NCBI RefSeq assembly: GCF_003584565.2
Contig: NZ_CP031010.1
Location: 4,650,001-4,714,000, forward strand
Direction: 5' to 3'
Length of the DNA stretch: 64,000 nt
Origin: Alteromonas sp. RKMC-009
GTDB lineage: Bacteria; Pseudomonadota; Gammaproteobacteria; Enterobacterales; Alteromonadaceae
Shown piece after piece: positions 7,804-16,281 of this stretch. The translations under genes and the position numbers were made by a program. Under the pieces are notes generated by a model. That model saw only the letters and a list, made by a program, of their open reading frames with translations, did not search any database and was not told the origin of the DNA. How positions within the stretch are numbered: the stretch's first letter is position 1; every line of letters begins with the position of its first letter.

Positions 7804-10263
7804 TCACTCTGAAATTAAACGGATACCGTAAAGGCCACCGGCTACTGAGTCTTGCTCAGCTTCAAATTTCAGGGTGAGCACTTCTGCGTTCTGCAAAGAC
7901 TCGGGCAATGGATAGTCAACCTGATACAAATCTTCCTCTGAAGCATGCACAGGTAAATTGACTGTTGCCAGCGTCTCACCGTTGATCAAAATGCGAAAAC
8001 GCCGGTTCTGATCCCCTTTGAAGTAAGTCAGCCTTAAGGTCTTCGCTCTCTTTTCCGGATTTTTTAGTTCATAGCTAAACCAGCCTGTAGCATCCCGCCA
8101 GTGATTGCCGTTGTTTACGCCGGCACGGGTTTGCTCACCGCGGAAGTTATGCTCAACCTCCGGCTGCTGTTCTCCGGGGTTGATAGTATCAACCGTCATC
8201 TCCCTTAGCGCTTCTTTCTCAGCAGCCTGTGCTTTGGCATTTTCCACGAAGGCGGAGAATCCCGCCTCACTCAACTGAGGCATATACACTTCGTAGCGAC
8301 TGTCATGCAAACGGAAAAATGGAATCAGGGTGACACTGTCTAAATCGGGTTTATTAGCGACAGCGATATTTTCTGAGGCTACGAATGATAACGGTGCATC
8401 CTGCACACGTTTCAAGCCGGCCAAAAACGTATCGGGATCACCCAACATTACCGGTAGTGCTTCAGGAGGACACACCTGGCCAGACGCGATATGCCCCATG
8501 CGGCTGTCGTCAGCAACAAAATTAAGCTTCTCGTTGGCAAATGCCTGCACCTTTGTGGCTAAGACAACAGGGCCATACAAGATTGAATAATAATCCTGTC
8601 CGTCCGGCAACTGTTCAACGTAAGGTTCCGCCGGTAGTGAAAAGCTGATGACATCGCCATCTTTCCAGGGGCCGGTAAGGGTAATAAACCCTGCATTCTC
8701 AGCCACATCAACGGCTTCGCCATTCACTTTTACCGCCATGTTGTCTGTTAACCAGCCGGGCTTGCGTATATTTAACGTGAAGGGCTTTGCATCGCTGCCG
8801 GCATTCAGTGTCACGGTAACGTTGTTGTCATCGGGAAACTGCGTTTGTTGAGTGATGGTCCAGCCTTGTTCCTGCCAGTTCAATTGTGAAGGCAGGAATA
8901 AGTTAATCCACAATGCGTCGTTTTTATGGGTATAGGCTAACTCGCCATACTTGCTGTGATTTTCGATACCCGATCCTACACAGCACCACATAGAATCCTG
9001 AACGGATGAATACATCCGGTAGTGTCCGGGGCGCATAGGCGTGAAATATACTAATCCGCCATGATCAGGGTGCTGTGAAGACAGAATATGGTTGTACATC
9101 GCCCGTTCATAAAATGCCAGATACCGGGTTTCACCCGTACGCAAATACAGCATTTTACTTAGCTTCATCATGTTGTAAGTGTTACAGGTTTCAGGCCCCT
9201 CAACATCTTCGACCATGGGGGTGAAATCTTCTTTATCGTGAAAATGCTCACGAACACTGTTGCCGCCAATTGTGACGCTGCGCTCTTTTGAAACGGTTGC
9301 CCAAAAGAAATCAGCGGCATCTTCCCATGCTTTATTGTCTGAAACTTCAGCCACCTTTAAAAAACCAATCACTTTGGGGATTTGCGTATTGGCGTGCAGA
9401 CCGGTCAGTTGATCGGTTTTCTGCTCAAGCGGAGTGAGGATACGTTGGTGCGAAAACTGTTTAGCTAATTTTAAGTAGCGCGGATCCTGGCTTATCAGCG
9501 CCATATCGGCGAACACTTCGTTCAGTCCGCCGTGTTCTGAATACAACATTTGTTGGATCTGTTCATCAGATAACGAGTCTGTCACAGACAACATCCATTC
9601 GCCTAACGCCAGCAGCATGTTTTTGGCTTGCTCACTGCCTCCAACCTGATAAGCATCGCGCAAGCCATGAAAAATTTTATCAATGTTGTACAGAGGCACC
9701 CAGCGGTCATTCAGGCTAAAAAGATCGGCTTTAATCTCACCGTTGCGGATTTCATCCCACATGGCTTTGCCATCTGGTATTCCGCCTAAGTAACCACCCG
9801 TGGCTTTCTGCGCCCGGGCCAGCTCATTTAACATATAATCAAGGCGATCTTTAATCTCAGACGAGCCGGTTGCTGCCCACGCCAGACTCAGCGCAGACAG
9901 ATAGTGCCCGCCAATGTGACCATCCAGCCCGGTATTTTCCCAGTTACCATAATTCTCAGCTTTTGGCTTTAGGCCAGCTTCTTTCAGGTACGGTGCCAAC
10001 AGCCGGTCAGGGTCCATTGCCATGATGTATTTAACATTAGTTTGCTGGGCATGGAGGAATGGCCCGTCAGTCACCTGAACCTGTGCTAACGGGAAGTCGA
10101 GCTGCTGCTTACTAACCTCATGAATGACGGTGGCGGGCGCCGTTTCAGTCGCTTCTTTTTGCGCAGACGTTGTCTGTGACGGCTTACCACAACCGCTCAG
10201 CAGGGCTGCAGAAATTGCGGCGCACAGCAAGGTGCGCCAAAAGACAGGAGTTGTTTTTGCCAT
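7804..10263 (-). CDS. GH127 beta-L-arabinofuranosidase-like lipoprotein
   Basis: 819 residues with signal peptide and lipobox LLSGC. The (alpha/alpha)6 catalytic domain spans about 55-600, with NWENTGLDGHIGGHYLSAL near the start. All residues of the zinc-thiolate centre known from HypBA1 have counterparts: Glu and Cys in PETCNTYNMMK and the Cys pair in MWCCVGSGIEN, one of which is the nucleophile in that enzyme. A beta-sandwich C-terminal region follows. The family removes beta-L-arabinofuranose, so this enzyme probably trims beta-linked arabinose from side chains or arabinosides; some GH127 relatives differ in specificity. Last gene of a three-gene operon, 9 bp after the GH43 gene. Confidence 0.85.
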   Translation of the reverse strand: MAKTTPVFWRTLLCAAISAALLSGCGKPSQTTSAQKEATETAPATVIHEVSKQQLDFPLAQVQVTDGPFLHAQQTNVKYIMAMDPDRLLAPYLKEAGLKPKAENYGNWENTGLDGHIGGHYLSALSLAWAATGSSEIKDRLDYMLNELARAQKATGGYLGGIPDGKAMWDEIRNGEIKADLFSLNDRWVPLYNIDKIFHGLRDAYQVGGSEQAKNMLLALGEWMLSVTDSLSDEQIQQMLYSEHGGLNEVFADMALISQDPRYLKLAKQFSHQRILTPLEQKTDQLTGLHANTQIPKVIGFLKVAEVSDNKAWEDAADFFWATVSKERSVTIGGNSVREHFHDKEDFTPMVEDVEGPETCNTYNMMKLSKMLYLRTGETRYLAFYERAMYNHILSSQHPDHGGLVYFTPMRPGHYRMYSSVQDSMWCCVGSGIENHSKYGELAYTHKNDALWINLFLPSQLNWQEQGWTITQQTQFPDDNNVTVTLNAGSDAKPFTLNIRKPGWLTDNMAVKVNGEAVDVAENAGFITLTGPWKDGDVISFSLPAEPYVEQLPDGQDYYSILYGPVVLATKVQAFANEKLNFVADDSRMGHIASGQVCPPEALPVMLGDPDTFLAGLKRVQDAPLSFVASENIAVANKPDLDSVTLIPFFRLHDSRYEVYMPQLSEAGFSAFVENAKAQAAEKEALREMTVDTINPGEQQPEVEHNFRGEQTRAGVNNGNHWRDATGWFSYELKNPEKRAKTLRLTYFKGDQNRRFRILINGETLATVNLPVHASEEDLYQVDYPLPESLQNAEVLTLKFEAEQDSVAGGLYGIRLISE

Positions 10264-10272
10264 AGTGTCACT

Positions 10273-11217
10273 TTACGGCTGACCTGGTTTACCAAAATCA
10301 GGCATGCCGTTATCATCCCATTTGACGAGCTTAACAAAGGTATGACGATCCGGATTCCATAACGGGTCGCCTTCGATTTCCGTGTACTGCCGGCAGTGAT
10401 AAACCAACACATCGTCACCGTCTTCAGACCGGGTAAAACTGTTGTGGCCGGGCCCGAACATGGTCACGGATTCATCGGTCTGAAATACCGGCTCCTGCAA
10501 CTTTGTCCAGCTCTCCGGATTCATCAGATCGGCGTTCTCGTCTGCGTAAATCAAACCCATACAATAGTTTTCATCGGTAGCGCTGGCAGAATAAGTCACA
10601 AAAATTTTGCCATTCTTCTTCAACACAGCAGGCCCTTCGTTTACCCAAAACCCTCTGATTTCCCAATCCAGCTCAGGTTTAGTCAGCATAACGGGCTCGC
10701 CACTGATAGTGGTCGGTGAAGACATGGGAGCAATGTATAGGTTCGAGTTACCTTTAATTCCCGGACCTTTTTGTGCCCAGAGGTAATACAACTGATCGTT
10801 GTGATAAAACGTCGTCGCATCTAAACAAAACGTGTCGATACCGGTATCGATTTGCCCGCAGAATGACCACTCGCCTTCTACCGCATTGGCGTCTGCGCAC
10901 GTTATTGCATACATACGGTGCTGAAAGAGATCGTCTTTGATTTCACGGCTTGGTGCAGCGGCAAAATAAACGTACCAGGCGCCATCGTTGAAATGAATTT
11001 CCGGTGCCCAGATTAAATCAGAATAAGGGCCGGTATCCGGCTTTGTCCACACCATGCGCGTTTCTGCAGTGGCAAGCTCATCCAGCGTTTTAGCGCGACG
11101 AAGCTCAATACCTTCATAAGATGGCACTGATGCAGTGAAGTAATAATAGCCGTCGGTGTGCTTATAAATAAAAGGGTCTGCACGCTGAGGAATGAGCGGC
11201 GTGTTAGAATTCATCAT
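10273..11217 (-). CDS. GH43 exo-arabinanase/arabinofuranosidase (GH43_26-like), cytoplasmic
   Basis: 314 residues with no signal peptide: the domain begins at once with PLIPQRADPFIYK. Candidate catalytic Asp is in RADPF, the second Asp in FCLDATTF and the acid Glu in VNEGPAV; IWAPEIHF and WYVYFAAAP match the secreted paralogue at 5100-6125. Its start overlaps the transporter stop by 4 bp (ATGA), so it is translationally coupled to the sugar symporter. The likely job is to split short arabino-oligosaccharides brought into the cytoplasm by that symporter. Confidence 0.85.
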   Translation of the reverse strand: MMNSNTPLIPQRADPFIYKHTDGYYYFTASVPSYEGIELRRAKTLDELATAETRMVWTKPDTGPYSDLIWAPEIHFNDGAWYVYFAAAPSREIKDDLFQHRMYAITCADANAVEGEWSFCGQIDTGIDTFCLDATTFYHNDQLYYLWAQKGPGIKGNSNLYIAPMSSPTTISGEPVMLTKPELDWEIRGFWVNEGPAVLKKNGKIFVTYSASATDENYCMGLIYADENADLMNPESWTKLQEPVFQTDESVTMFGPGHNSFTRSEDGDDVLVYHCRQYTEIEGDPLWNPDRHTFVKLVKWDDNGMPDFGKPGQP

Positions 11218-12632
11218 GACTGTACTCCTCTGGTCATGTTTTGACTGGATAACGTGGTTTCTTCCGTGGTGTGATTTTCTCCCGGCGCTTTCACTTCTGC
11301 ATCGAGGGTAGCGGCCAGGCGCTGATATTCAGCATCAGTAATACGGTAGCGGTTCATCAACCAGCCCACGAGAAAATGAAAGACGCCAGGGATCACAGTA
11401 AGCATCAGTGCCAGACCGGTTAGCGTGAAGTCACTTTGTACTTGTTCAGGTGCATAATCGAAATACGCTAATAACCAGCCCACCATGGCGCCAGCGAAAC
11501 CCATTCCGGCTTTCTGACAAAACGAAATACCACCAAAAGACAAGCCTGCGACACGCTTTCCGGACTTGCTTTGTCCGTAATCCACGGCCTCTGCGATAGC
11601 TGACCAGAAAATAGGTGCGTGAAGATCAACCACAAATGAAATTAAGAAATAAAGAATGAATGCCGCCAGTACATCGCCCTGACCTACGGTAAAAAACATA
11701 ATGGCACTGAGTACACCTACCGCCATCTGGCTGAAACGGAACAGTTTTACCTTACAGTAACGCTTGGTGATCCAGGTTGAAGCCACCATCGCGAGGATAG
11801 CCGCTACCACACCCGTTGCCATAAAGTTCGCCTGCATATCCGCGCCACCGCCCAGATAGTATTTGGCGTAGAAAATAGCAACCGACCCGCGCACAACATA
11901 CCCGATAGTGCCTAATACACACACGCCACAAAGGATGAGCCACTGATCGTTCTTCATCAGCAACCCGAACTGTTCTTTAAAGGGCTTTTCGTCTACCCGG
12001 TGTTCGAGACGTTCGTTAGTGGTGAAGAAGCAGAATAGAAACATAAACACAGCGAGAACCGCCATGAGCCCCATGGCAACACGATAGCCCTCTGCAAGGT
12101 TACCGTCCCAGTAGTCCGCACCAGCCAGCTTCGGTACAATAATCGTGACCATGAACGCCGCTATTTTCGCAAAGAACAACCGGTAGCCATTGGCTGACAG
12201 TTTTTCCTTCGGATCCGCCGTCATTACACCAATTAATGAGATATACGGGATGGTGACAGCAGTAAACATCAAGGTGACGAAGATATAGGTTGAATACGCC
12301 CACACAAGCTTGGCGTTGTAGTCTACATCCGGCGTACTGAAGGTTAGAAAAACGGATATTCCAAACGGCACGGACAGGAACAAAAAGTAAGGGCGGTAAC
12401 GGCCCCACCGGCTGGTGTATTTATCGGTGATAGTGCCCATGAGCGGGTCACTGACTGCATCGAGAAAACGCACGAGCAGGAACATCAGCGCCATATCTGA
12501 AGGCTTTAAGCCATAAATATCGGTGTAGAAAAAGGTGATGATGAGCATCATGGAGGAAATGACCACATTCACGGCCATGTCCCCGGCACCGAAACCGATT
12601 TTTTCGATTTTAGATAATTTCTGAGAAGTCAT
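11214..12632 (-). CDS. GPH-family sugar:cation symporter (MFS, MelB-like)
   Basis: 472 residues from ATG 12632; the open frame extends 8 codons to a TTG without better support. Twelve hydrophobic segments are visible, with the family signature FLDAVSDPLMGTITDKY in the loop after helix 2 and a conserved basic RWGRYRPY loop. GPH transporters move glycosides, pentosides or hexuronides with Na+ or H+. The 4-bp overlap with a cytoplasmic GH43 makes arabino-oligosaccharides or arabinosides the likely cargo. First gene of the MFS-GH43-GH127 operon, with a weak operator copy 43 bp upstream. Confidence 0.87.
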   Translation of the reverse strand: MTSQKLSKIEKIGFGAGDMAVNVVISSMMLIITFFYTDIYGLKPSDMALMFLLVRFLDAVSDPLMGTITDKYTSRWGRYRPYFLFLSVPFGISVFLTFSTPDVDYNAKLVWAYSTYIFVTLMFTAVTIPYISLIGVMTADPKEKLSANGYRLFFAKIAAFMVTIIVPKLAGADYWDGNLAEGYRVAMGLMAVLAVFMFLFCFFTTNERLEHRVDEKPFKEQFGLLMKNDQWLILCGVCVLGTIGYVVRGSVAIFYAKYYLGGGADMQANFMATGVVAAILAMVASTWITKRYCKVKLFRFSQMAVGVLSAIMFFTVGQGDVLAAFILYFLISFVVDLHAPIFWSAIAEAVDYGQSKSGKRVAGLSFGGISFCQKAGMGFAGAMVGWLLAYFDYAPEQVQSDFTLTGLALMLTVIPGVFHFLVGWLMNRYRITDAEYQRLAATLDAEVKAPGENHTTEETTLSSQNMTRGVQS

Positions 12633-12674
12633 TGGGGTTTCCGGTTTGCAAACCAAATGTTAACGCAACAAATA

Positions 12675-12687
12675 TACTATTATCATA
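12675..12687. promoter_or_regulatory. Arabinan-regulon operator copy 2 (weak)
   Basis: TACTATTATCATA matches 9 of 13 positions of the core. It lies 43 bp upstream of the symporter start. Taken alone it would not be called; its position supports it. Confidence 0.4.
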
Positions 12688-12746
12688 CCAATTAAACTAC
12701 AACCTTTATTCGACATAGATTCAGATGATTTAAAAAGGGATCGTAA

Positions 12747-12783
12747 TAAAAAGAAGGGATGATTGAGTCTCAATTCATCCCTT
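12747..12783 (-). terminator. Long terminator hairpin after first TBDR
   Basis: On the minus strand AAGGGATGAATTGAG pairs with an almost complete matching arm (one bulge) and is followed by CTTTTTATT. It is the second of two stems downstream of the TBDR gene. Confidence 0.75.
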
Positions 12784-12860
12784 CCTGAAGATACAGTTAA
12801 CTTTTGTGGATTAACAGTTCAATTACATTCTGTAGCGGATACCTGAATCCCTGGTGATTT

Positions 12861-12884
12861 AAAAGCGACCTTTTCGGCCGCTTC
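12861..12884 (-). terminator. First terminator hairpin after first TBDR
   Basis: On the minus strand AAGCGGCC, loop GAAAA, GGTCGCTT followed by TTAAA, about 20 bp after the TBDR stop. Probably a weak terminator in tandem with 12747-12783. Confidence 0.6.
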
Positions 12885-12904
12885 ATTAAACCGGGAAAGC
12901 TGCA

Positions 12905-15703
12905 CTAGATCTTAAAGCGTGCACCAAGAGCGAATGTACGACTGTACAGAGAACTTTCGAAATTGTGTGTATCAGGATACTGGTAGTAACTCTGGTAAAT
13001 CTCTTCGGTTAAATTCGTCGCATCAAACGTCAGCGTCAGGTTCTCTGTGACGTTATATGTCAGCTGAAAATCCATGGAACGTTCAGGTTTGCGATACACT
13101 CCCAGAGGGTTGGCAAACAAACGGGCTTCGTAATTATTCAGGAAGTCATCGCGCCATACGTATGACAGTCTCATGCTTAACTCATTATTGTCGTAGACAA
13201 GCACACCTGAATATGAACTGTCCGATACGCCAAAGATTGGTTGGTTGCTGTACCCGTTAAGCTCACCGGTTTCACGATCAAAAATGGGAATATCCTGGCT
13301 GGAATCAAGCAAGGTATAGCTCGCCTGAATACCCAGACCGTCTAACAGTCCCGGCAAATAATCAGGGAAGTATATTGCGCCGAATTCCCAACCATCCAGT
13401 TTACCATTTGACGTATTATCCGGCAGGCTGACGATATAGGTGTAAGGTTCATCATCTGTTGGTCCCTGATAGTCCTGCGCAACGACAGAATCGTAAACAA
13501 AACCTTCGATGTCACGTGTGAAGTATGTCGCATACAGAGAGCTTTCCGGTGCAAAATACCACTCTAGTGAAAAGTCGATATTAGTAGATTCGACAGGCTT
13601 AAGATTCGGGTTGCCACCTGTCGCTGTACCGTAACCAATGTCAGTTACATCCGGAAAGTATCTGACATAAGAATTAAGCTGCGACATTTCCGGCCGGCGT
13701 ATTGTTTCGGTGTACGCTGCGCGTAACATCAAATCCTCAGCCAGCTCATAACGCAGTACCAAGCTGGGCAAGAGTGTATTATCACTTCGCTCTGCGAAGC
13801 TCTGAGGAGGAAGACTGGCATCTTCAGTAAAGAAGGTCATGTCTGCATCGTTCATTTCATAACGGAGACCAAATTGTCCGTCTAAAACACGTCCGGCAAC
13901 TTCAGTATTGAAATCCATCTGCCCGTAAAGAGAAATGGTTGTTTCCTCAATATCGAAGTTATAGAAAATTTCGGGGTTTGCCGGCAGTCCGGCTAATTCA
14001 CGGTATTGCTCACGGTTATTGAATGCATAATAACCATTTGCAGCAACCCATGATGAAGGAAAGTTGGCATTGCCATCAAAGAAGTTACTGTTTGTGTACT
14101 GCAGGTTCTCATCATAATCAGTGAGCAAGCCGCCTACAGCAGACCCCACATAATCATAAGCCCCTTCTTTAGCAGTCCTGCGATCTATAAAGCTTCCGAA
14201 ACTCACTTTCGTGAATATGTCATTCTCAAGGAAATATTCACCGTCTACTGTCCAGGTTATCGCATCACCCTCTGAAGCCGATGCATTGTCATAAGCCTCA
14301 CCTACAGAATAAAGAGATGCATCTGCAGGGTCTGTTTCAGGGTATTCAAGTGAAGGGATGCCACTGCCGTCATTCACATTCATGAACACGCGGGGCTGCG
14401 TCGTTGTCCCCCGAAGCGCAAAGAATTCCGTTGTATACTCGGATGTCTGATAGTAGATCTCGGATTTAAGGCTAAGAAAATCGGTAATTTGCCAATCCCC
14501 GCCCAAAGCGAACAGATAAGTGTCTGTCTTCGCTTTTGACACGTCGCCAGAGGTAAAGTTATACGCTTCATTCACATATCTGGACTGGATGATGTTCGTG
14601 CCATCGATGAGTGTAACAGGATCATTCGGATCTACGTTACCCCACCAGTCTACAAACTGGAAAAATAGCGAGTTAAAGGATTCCTGTTCATAACCGTTGT
14701 AAAACGCTTCAAACGTGTAGGTGGAATCACTGTCAGGCGCCCACTGCAGGGAGAGATTAACGGCCGGACGTTCACGCTTTCCGGTAAAATCCGAAGCAAA
14801 TATCGCATCTCTGCTCAAGTAATATTCAGCGTCAGTACCGTTCAGATTCAGTGTTGAACCAGGTGCAAAAGACAGACCGGCATCCAGTCCGGGAGACCAG
14901 CATTCAGGTGAACATTCCGCCGGAAAAATACGTTGTAGCGGACCATACTCAGCGCCGCCTAACATCGCGCCAGAAGGTGAAGAGGATGTAAAAGGCACCA
15001 TGGCGCCGGCTGTAATGCTTTGATCCCTGAAATTAGTGCGGGTGTAGGCTACATTTAACAACGCACCAAACTCGCCATTGTCACCCAGGTCCCAGCGATC
15101 AGATGCCAACATGCTGATTTGCGGGTCAGTTTTATCGGCTTGCTCCTGATGAACAGCGCGTCCGGCAAATACAAATGTTTTATCGTCAAAATTAAACGGT
15201 CTTTGTGTTTCTACATCAATCTGGCCGGCAATGCCGCTACCGATTTGTGATGCTGAACGTGTTTTATAAACACTGACATTGCGTAGTAAAGCGGCCGGAA
15301 TATCAGCAAGAGCAACCATCCTGCCTGAAGCTGTAAAGACGTTCCGGCCATTTACAGTCGTTGTGACATCGTTCAGGCCACGTATCGTAACCGTATTAAC
15401 TTCACCGGCGCCACGGTCGGTAACCTGAACACCCGTTACACGCTGTAATGCTTCAACTACGTTGTTATCCGGAAACTTACCAATATCTTCAGCTACAATG
15501 GCATCGACGATTTGAACATTATTTCTTTTAATATTAATCGCTTTACTTAAACTGGCCCGAACACCCGACACTTCAATTACTTCAATGTCATCAGATTGGT
15601 TACCAGCGTCATTTGATGTATCGGACGGTGCTGTCTGCGCAATTGCAGCATTGCATGACAGTGCAAATAAAACAGCACTGGCAAGGTGTGTTCGGTTAAA
15701 CAT
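12905..15703 (-). CDS. TonB-dependent receptor, carbohydrate type (TBDR-1)
   Basis: 932 residues with signal peptide ending NAAIAQT. The plug domain (about 40-190) has the IGKFPDNNVVEALQRVTGV signature of Alteromonadales/Xanthomonadales sugar receptors; the rest is the 22-strand barrel, closing with aromatic residues and RTFALGARFKI. It imports substrate across the outer membrane using TonB energy; the arabinan setting implies arabino-oligosaccharides. It is a paralogue of TBDR-2 (16282-19203), with similar plug and C-terminus and a diverged barrel. It is monocistronic, with an excellent promoter (15846-15874), an operator on the -10 box and a structured leader (15734-15816). The RBS GGAG is 11-12 nt from the ATG, longer than usual. 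Confidence 0.92.
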   Translation of the reverse strand: MFNRTHLASAVLFALSCNAAIAQTAPSDTSNDAGNQSDDIEVIEVSGVRASLSKAINIKRNNVQIVDAIVAEDIGKFPDNNVVEALQRVTGVQVTDRGAGEVNTVTIRGLNDVTTTVNGRNVFTASGRMVALADIPAALLRNVSVYKTRSASQIGSGIAGQIDVETQRPFNFDDKTFVFAGRAVHQEQADKTDPQISMLASDRWDLGDNGEFGALLNVAYTRTNFRDQSITAGAMVPFTSSSPSGAMLGGAEYGPLQRIFPAECSPECWSPGLDAGLSFAPGSTLNLNGTDAEYYLSRDAIFASDFTGKRERPAVNLSLQWAPDSDSTYTFEAFYNGYEQESFNSLFFQFVDWWGNVDPNDPVTLIDGTNIIQSRYVNEAYNFTSGDVSKAKTDTYLFALGGDWQITDFLSLKSEIYYQTSEYTTEFFALRGTTTQPRVFMNVNDGSGIPSLEYPETDPADASLYSVGEAYDNASASEGDAITWTVDGEYFLENDIFTKVSFGSFIDRRTAKEGAYDYVGSAVGGLLTDYDENLQYTNSNFFDGNANFPSSWVAANGYYAFNNREQYRELAGLPANPEIFYNFDIEETTISLYGQMDFNTEVAGRVLDGQFGLRYEMNDADMTFFTEDASLPPQSFAERSDNTLLPSLVLRYELAEDLMLRAAYTETIRRPEMSQLNSYVRYFPDVTDIGYGTATGGNPNLKPVESTNIDFSLEWYFAPESSLYATYFTRDIEGFVYDSVVAQDYQGPTDDEPYTYIVSLPDNTSNGKLDGWEFGAIYFPDYLPGLLDGLGIQASYTLLDSSQDIPIFDRETGELNGYSNQPIFGVSDSSYSGVLVYDNNELSMRLSYVWRDDFLNNYEARLFANPLGVYRKPERSMDFQLTYNVTENLTLTFDATNLTEEIYQSYYQYPDTHNFESSLYSRTFALGARFKI

Positions 15704-15733
15704 TTAGATAAGTACTCCGGTTGAGATGTCGCT

Positions 15734-15816
15734 AAAATGGTCTGCAATACCCGAAAAAAACAGGCACATTGCTGAGGCAATCAGCACGTCGGGTAGCAGT
15801 TCTGCCAGACCATTTT
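15734..15816 (-). promoter_or_regulatory. Structured mRNA leader of TBDR-1
   Basis: Outer stem of 11 perfect pairs (15734-15744 with 15806-15816), inner stem of 6 pairs (15749-15754 with 15789-15794), a hairpin 15770-15775/15781-15786 (TGCTGA/TCAGCA, 5-nt loop) and a small stem 15796-15805. The stems nest without conflict and lie between the promoter and the start codon. The core includes a U7 run on the transcript. I do not recognise a known riboswitch class. Confidence 0.6.
15781..15813 (-). CDS. Possible 10-codon leader peptide inside TBDR-1 leader
   Basis: ATG at 15813, stop TGA at 15781-15783, reading MVWQNCYPTC. AGGG lies only 3 nt ahead of the ATG, which is short spacing. Its start codon sits in the outer stem of the structured leader. 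It could be a regulatory peptide or chance. Confidence 0.2.
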   Translation of the reverse strand: MVWQNCYPTC

Positions 15817-15845
15817 CCCTGTTAAAGATTTGTTACCCTGCTTTG

Positions 15846-15874
15846 ATAATATTGTATGACATATTCTCTGTCAA
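15846..15874 (-). promoter_or_regulatory. Sigma70 promoter of TBDR-1
   Basis: Minus strand TTGACA (15869-15874), 17-bp spacer, TATTAT (15846-15851). Transcription should start near 15838, just before the structured leader. Confidence 0.8.
15847..15859. promoter_or_regulatory. Arabinan-regulon operator copy 3
   Basis: TAATATTGTATGA, 12 of 13 matches to the core. It covers the -10 box and the adjoining spacer of the TBDR-1 promoter, which fits repression by blocking polymerase. Confidence 0.65.
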
Positions 15875-16230
15875 CAGGATTAATTTAACGAATTATAAAC
15901 AAGCAGGTAAAGGCGGGGTCAATTCAGTTTCCCTGGCGGTATTCTGGTTGGATTATGAAGAATTTTTGCCTTAATTCAGCCGGATAGAGATGATCTTTCT
16001 CAAGAAACCGTAGAATATAAAGCTTGACTTGTAGCTTAGTTTCAAAAATTAAGCAGCTCTCAAGTCCGGGCCTTTAGCGTATTTCTGCATTAAAATCACA
16101 AATAAATACTACAATAGTATATTAATTGATTAAAACGCGTTCTTTTCAAGGGCATCTATCCATATTGTGGTTGCCACAATATGCACAGGGAAAAAATCCC
16201 CGCACTCAAACCGTAATAAAGTTACACAAT
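15875..16230. other. Intergenic DNA between the two TBDR genes
   Basis: Apart from the operator at 16107-16119 I see no supported gene here. A short plus-strand frame (16126-16452) runs into TBDR-2 antisense and lacks an RBS. Confidence 0.5.
16107..16119. promoter_or_regulatory. Arabinan-regulon operator copy 4 (remote)
   Basis: TACTACAATAGTA: 11 of 13 core matches and perfectly symmetric arms TACTA/TAGTA. It lies about 260 bp upstream of operator copy 3 with no gene start close by, so it may be an auxiliary looping site or mark a second, distal promoter. Confidence 0.5.
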
Positions 16231-16256
16231 AAAAAAGCCCGGTCTGACCGGGCTAA
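16231..16256 (-). terminator. Rho-independent terminator after TBDR-2
   Basis: On the minus strand AGCCCGGTC pairs with GACCGGGCT and is followed by TTTTTT, 26 bp after the TBDR-2 stop. Confidence 0.9.
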
Positions 16257-16281
16257 AATAAAACGTGAATTAAATCCGGTG

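Noticed and set aside
12643..12654. Perfect palindrome GGTTTGCAAACC just upstream of the GPH symporter
   Set aside because: Short, single copy, not shared with other promoters of the locus; chance cannot be excluded.
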